Positions 32,868 to 33,013 of a stretch of DNA of 33,013 nt are shown here, piece by piece. Both the position numbers and the translations under genes were made by a program. Position 1 is the stretch's first letter, and each line of letters begins with the position of its first letter. Source of the DNA: Gelidibacter sp038243395 (lineage in GTDB: Bacteria; Bacteroidota; Bacteroidia; Flavobacteriales; Flavobacteriaceae); the NCBI GenBank assembly GCA_038243395.1, contig JBBSRC010000047.1:1-33013 (forward strand). Reading direction: 5' to 3'. The notes below the pieces were generated by a model. That model saw only the letters and a list, made by a program, of their open reading frames with translations. It ran no database searches and was not told where the DNA came from.

Positions 32868-33011
32868 CTACAAATCCGTCTTAGCTTGGGTTACATCGCG
32901 AAATGTCGGCACATTCTCAGTAATTCTGCCCGCACCTTTCTTATTGATTTTGAAGGTGACATCTTTTGTGGTAGTAAATAAAAGCACAGTTGAAAAAGGT
33001 GTTTTAAGATG
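32868..33011 (-). CDS. C-terminal end of an unidentified protein (5' end outside window)
   Basis: The minus-strand frame is open from the right edge to a TAG at 32868-32870 and gives 47 residues: a hydrophobic strand (STVLLFTTTKDVTFKINKKG) followed by AGRITENVPTFRDVTQAKTD and a final Leu. It reads like coding sequence ending in a beta strand and an amphipathic tail. I do not recognise the family. Transcription would run toward the helicase gene, in the same direction as it. Confidence 0.6.
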   Translation of the reverse strand, partial: HLKTPFSTVLLFTTTKDVTFKINKKGAGRITENVPTFRDVTQAKTDL

Positions 33012-33013
33012 CG

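Overview
This window looks like chromosomal DNA of a marine-type member of the Bacteroidota, most likely family Flavobacteriaceae. The evidence is the AT-rich composition, lineage-typical families (DUF4290, DUF2911, START-like, YqgE/AlgH, TIGR03643/DUF2805), and promoters of the Bacteroidota form TTG-N19-TAnnTTTG, with exact examples before the HU gene and the tRNA. Ribosome binding sites are weak and several genes start with TTG or GTG. I cannot name the genus from sequence alone.

Layout. (1) 1-1904: the 3' part of a TetR-type regulator directly abuts an ABC1/UbiB-like atypical kinase. (2) 2415-6573: a very large cytoplasmic sensor histidine kinase with eight PAS domains, six of them arranged as three copies of a 254-residue two-PAS unit, overlaps a single-domain response regulator. 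(3) 6728-14866: an island built around a class I DNA photolyase. It holds an SDR-DUF2867 protein, an unrecognised 141-aa protein, a DUF2805 protein, GTP cyclohydrolase I (FolE), an atypical SDR lacking the catalytic Ser and Tyr, TspO, an SRPBCC protein, and two nearly identical small basic helical proteins. A DUF2911 exported protein on the opposite strand interrupts it. Two promoters in the island share an 18-of-22-base motif made of TGTT direct repeats, so a common, possibly light-linked, regulator is plausible.

(4) 14998-23761: core functions. MurA (with Asp in place of the catalytic Cys) follows a DUF4290 gene. Then come DUF493, an AAA NTPase overlapping RecQ, Fmt, HU, YqgE, a class IV aminotransferase and a START-like protein. 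(5) 23930-25815: a CAT-anticodon tRNA, a sparsely coding stretch with one 48-codon ORF, and an MscS-type channel. (6) 26060-28539: a decaying respiratory-type locus. A di-haem oxidoreductase remnant and a broken OprP-like porin flank an intact Rieske protein. (7) 28897-33013: a GH88 lipoprotein, an Upf1-like SF1 helicase flanked by dispersed repeats of the cgtcattgcgag/caatctgtaagtt type, and the C-terminal end of an unidentified minus-strand gene.

The most promising material for new biology is the photolyase island: its paired small proteins, the shared promoter motif and the triad-less SDR. The triplicated PAS kinase and the terminator-embedded promoter of the aminotransferase gene come next. 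No CRISPR array, rRNA, insertion sequence, integrase or phage gene was seen.
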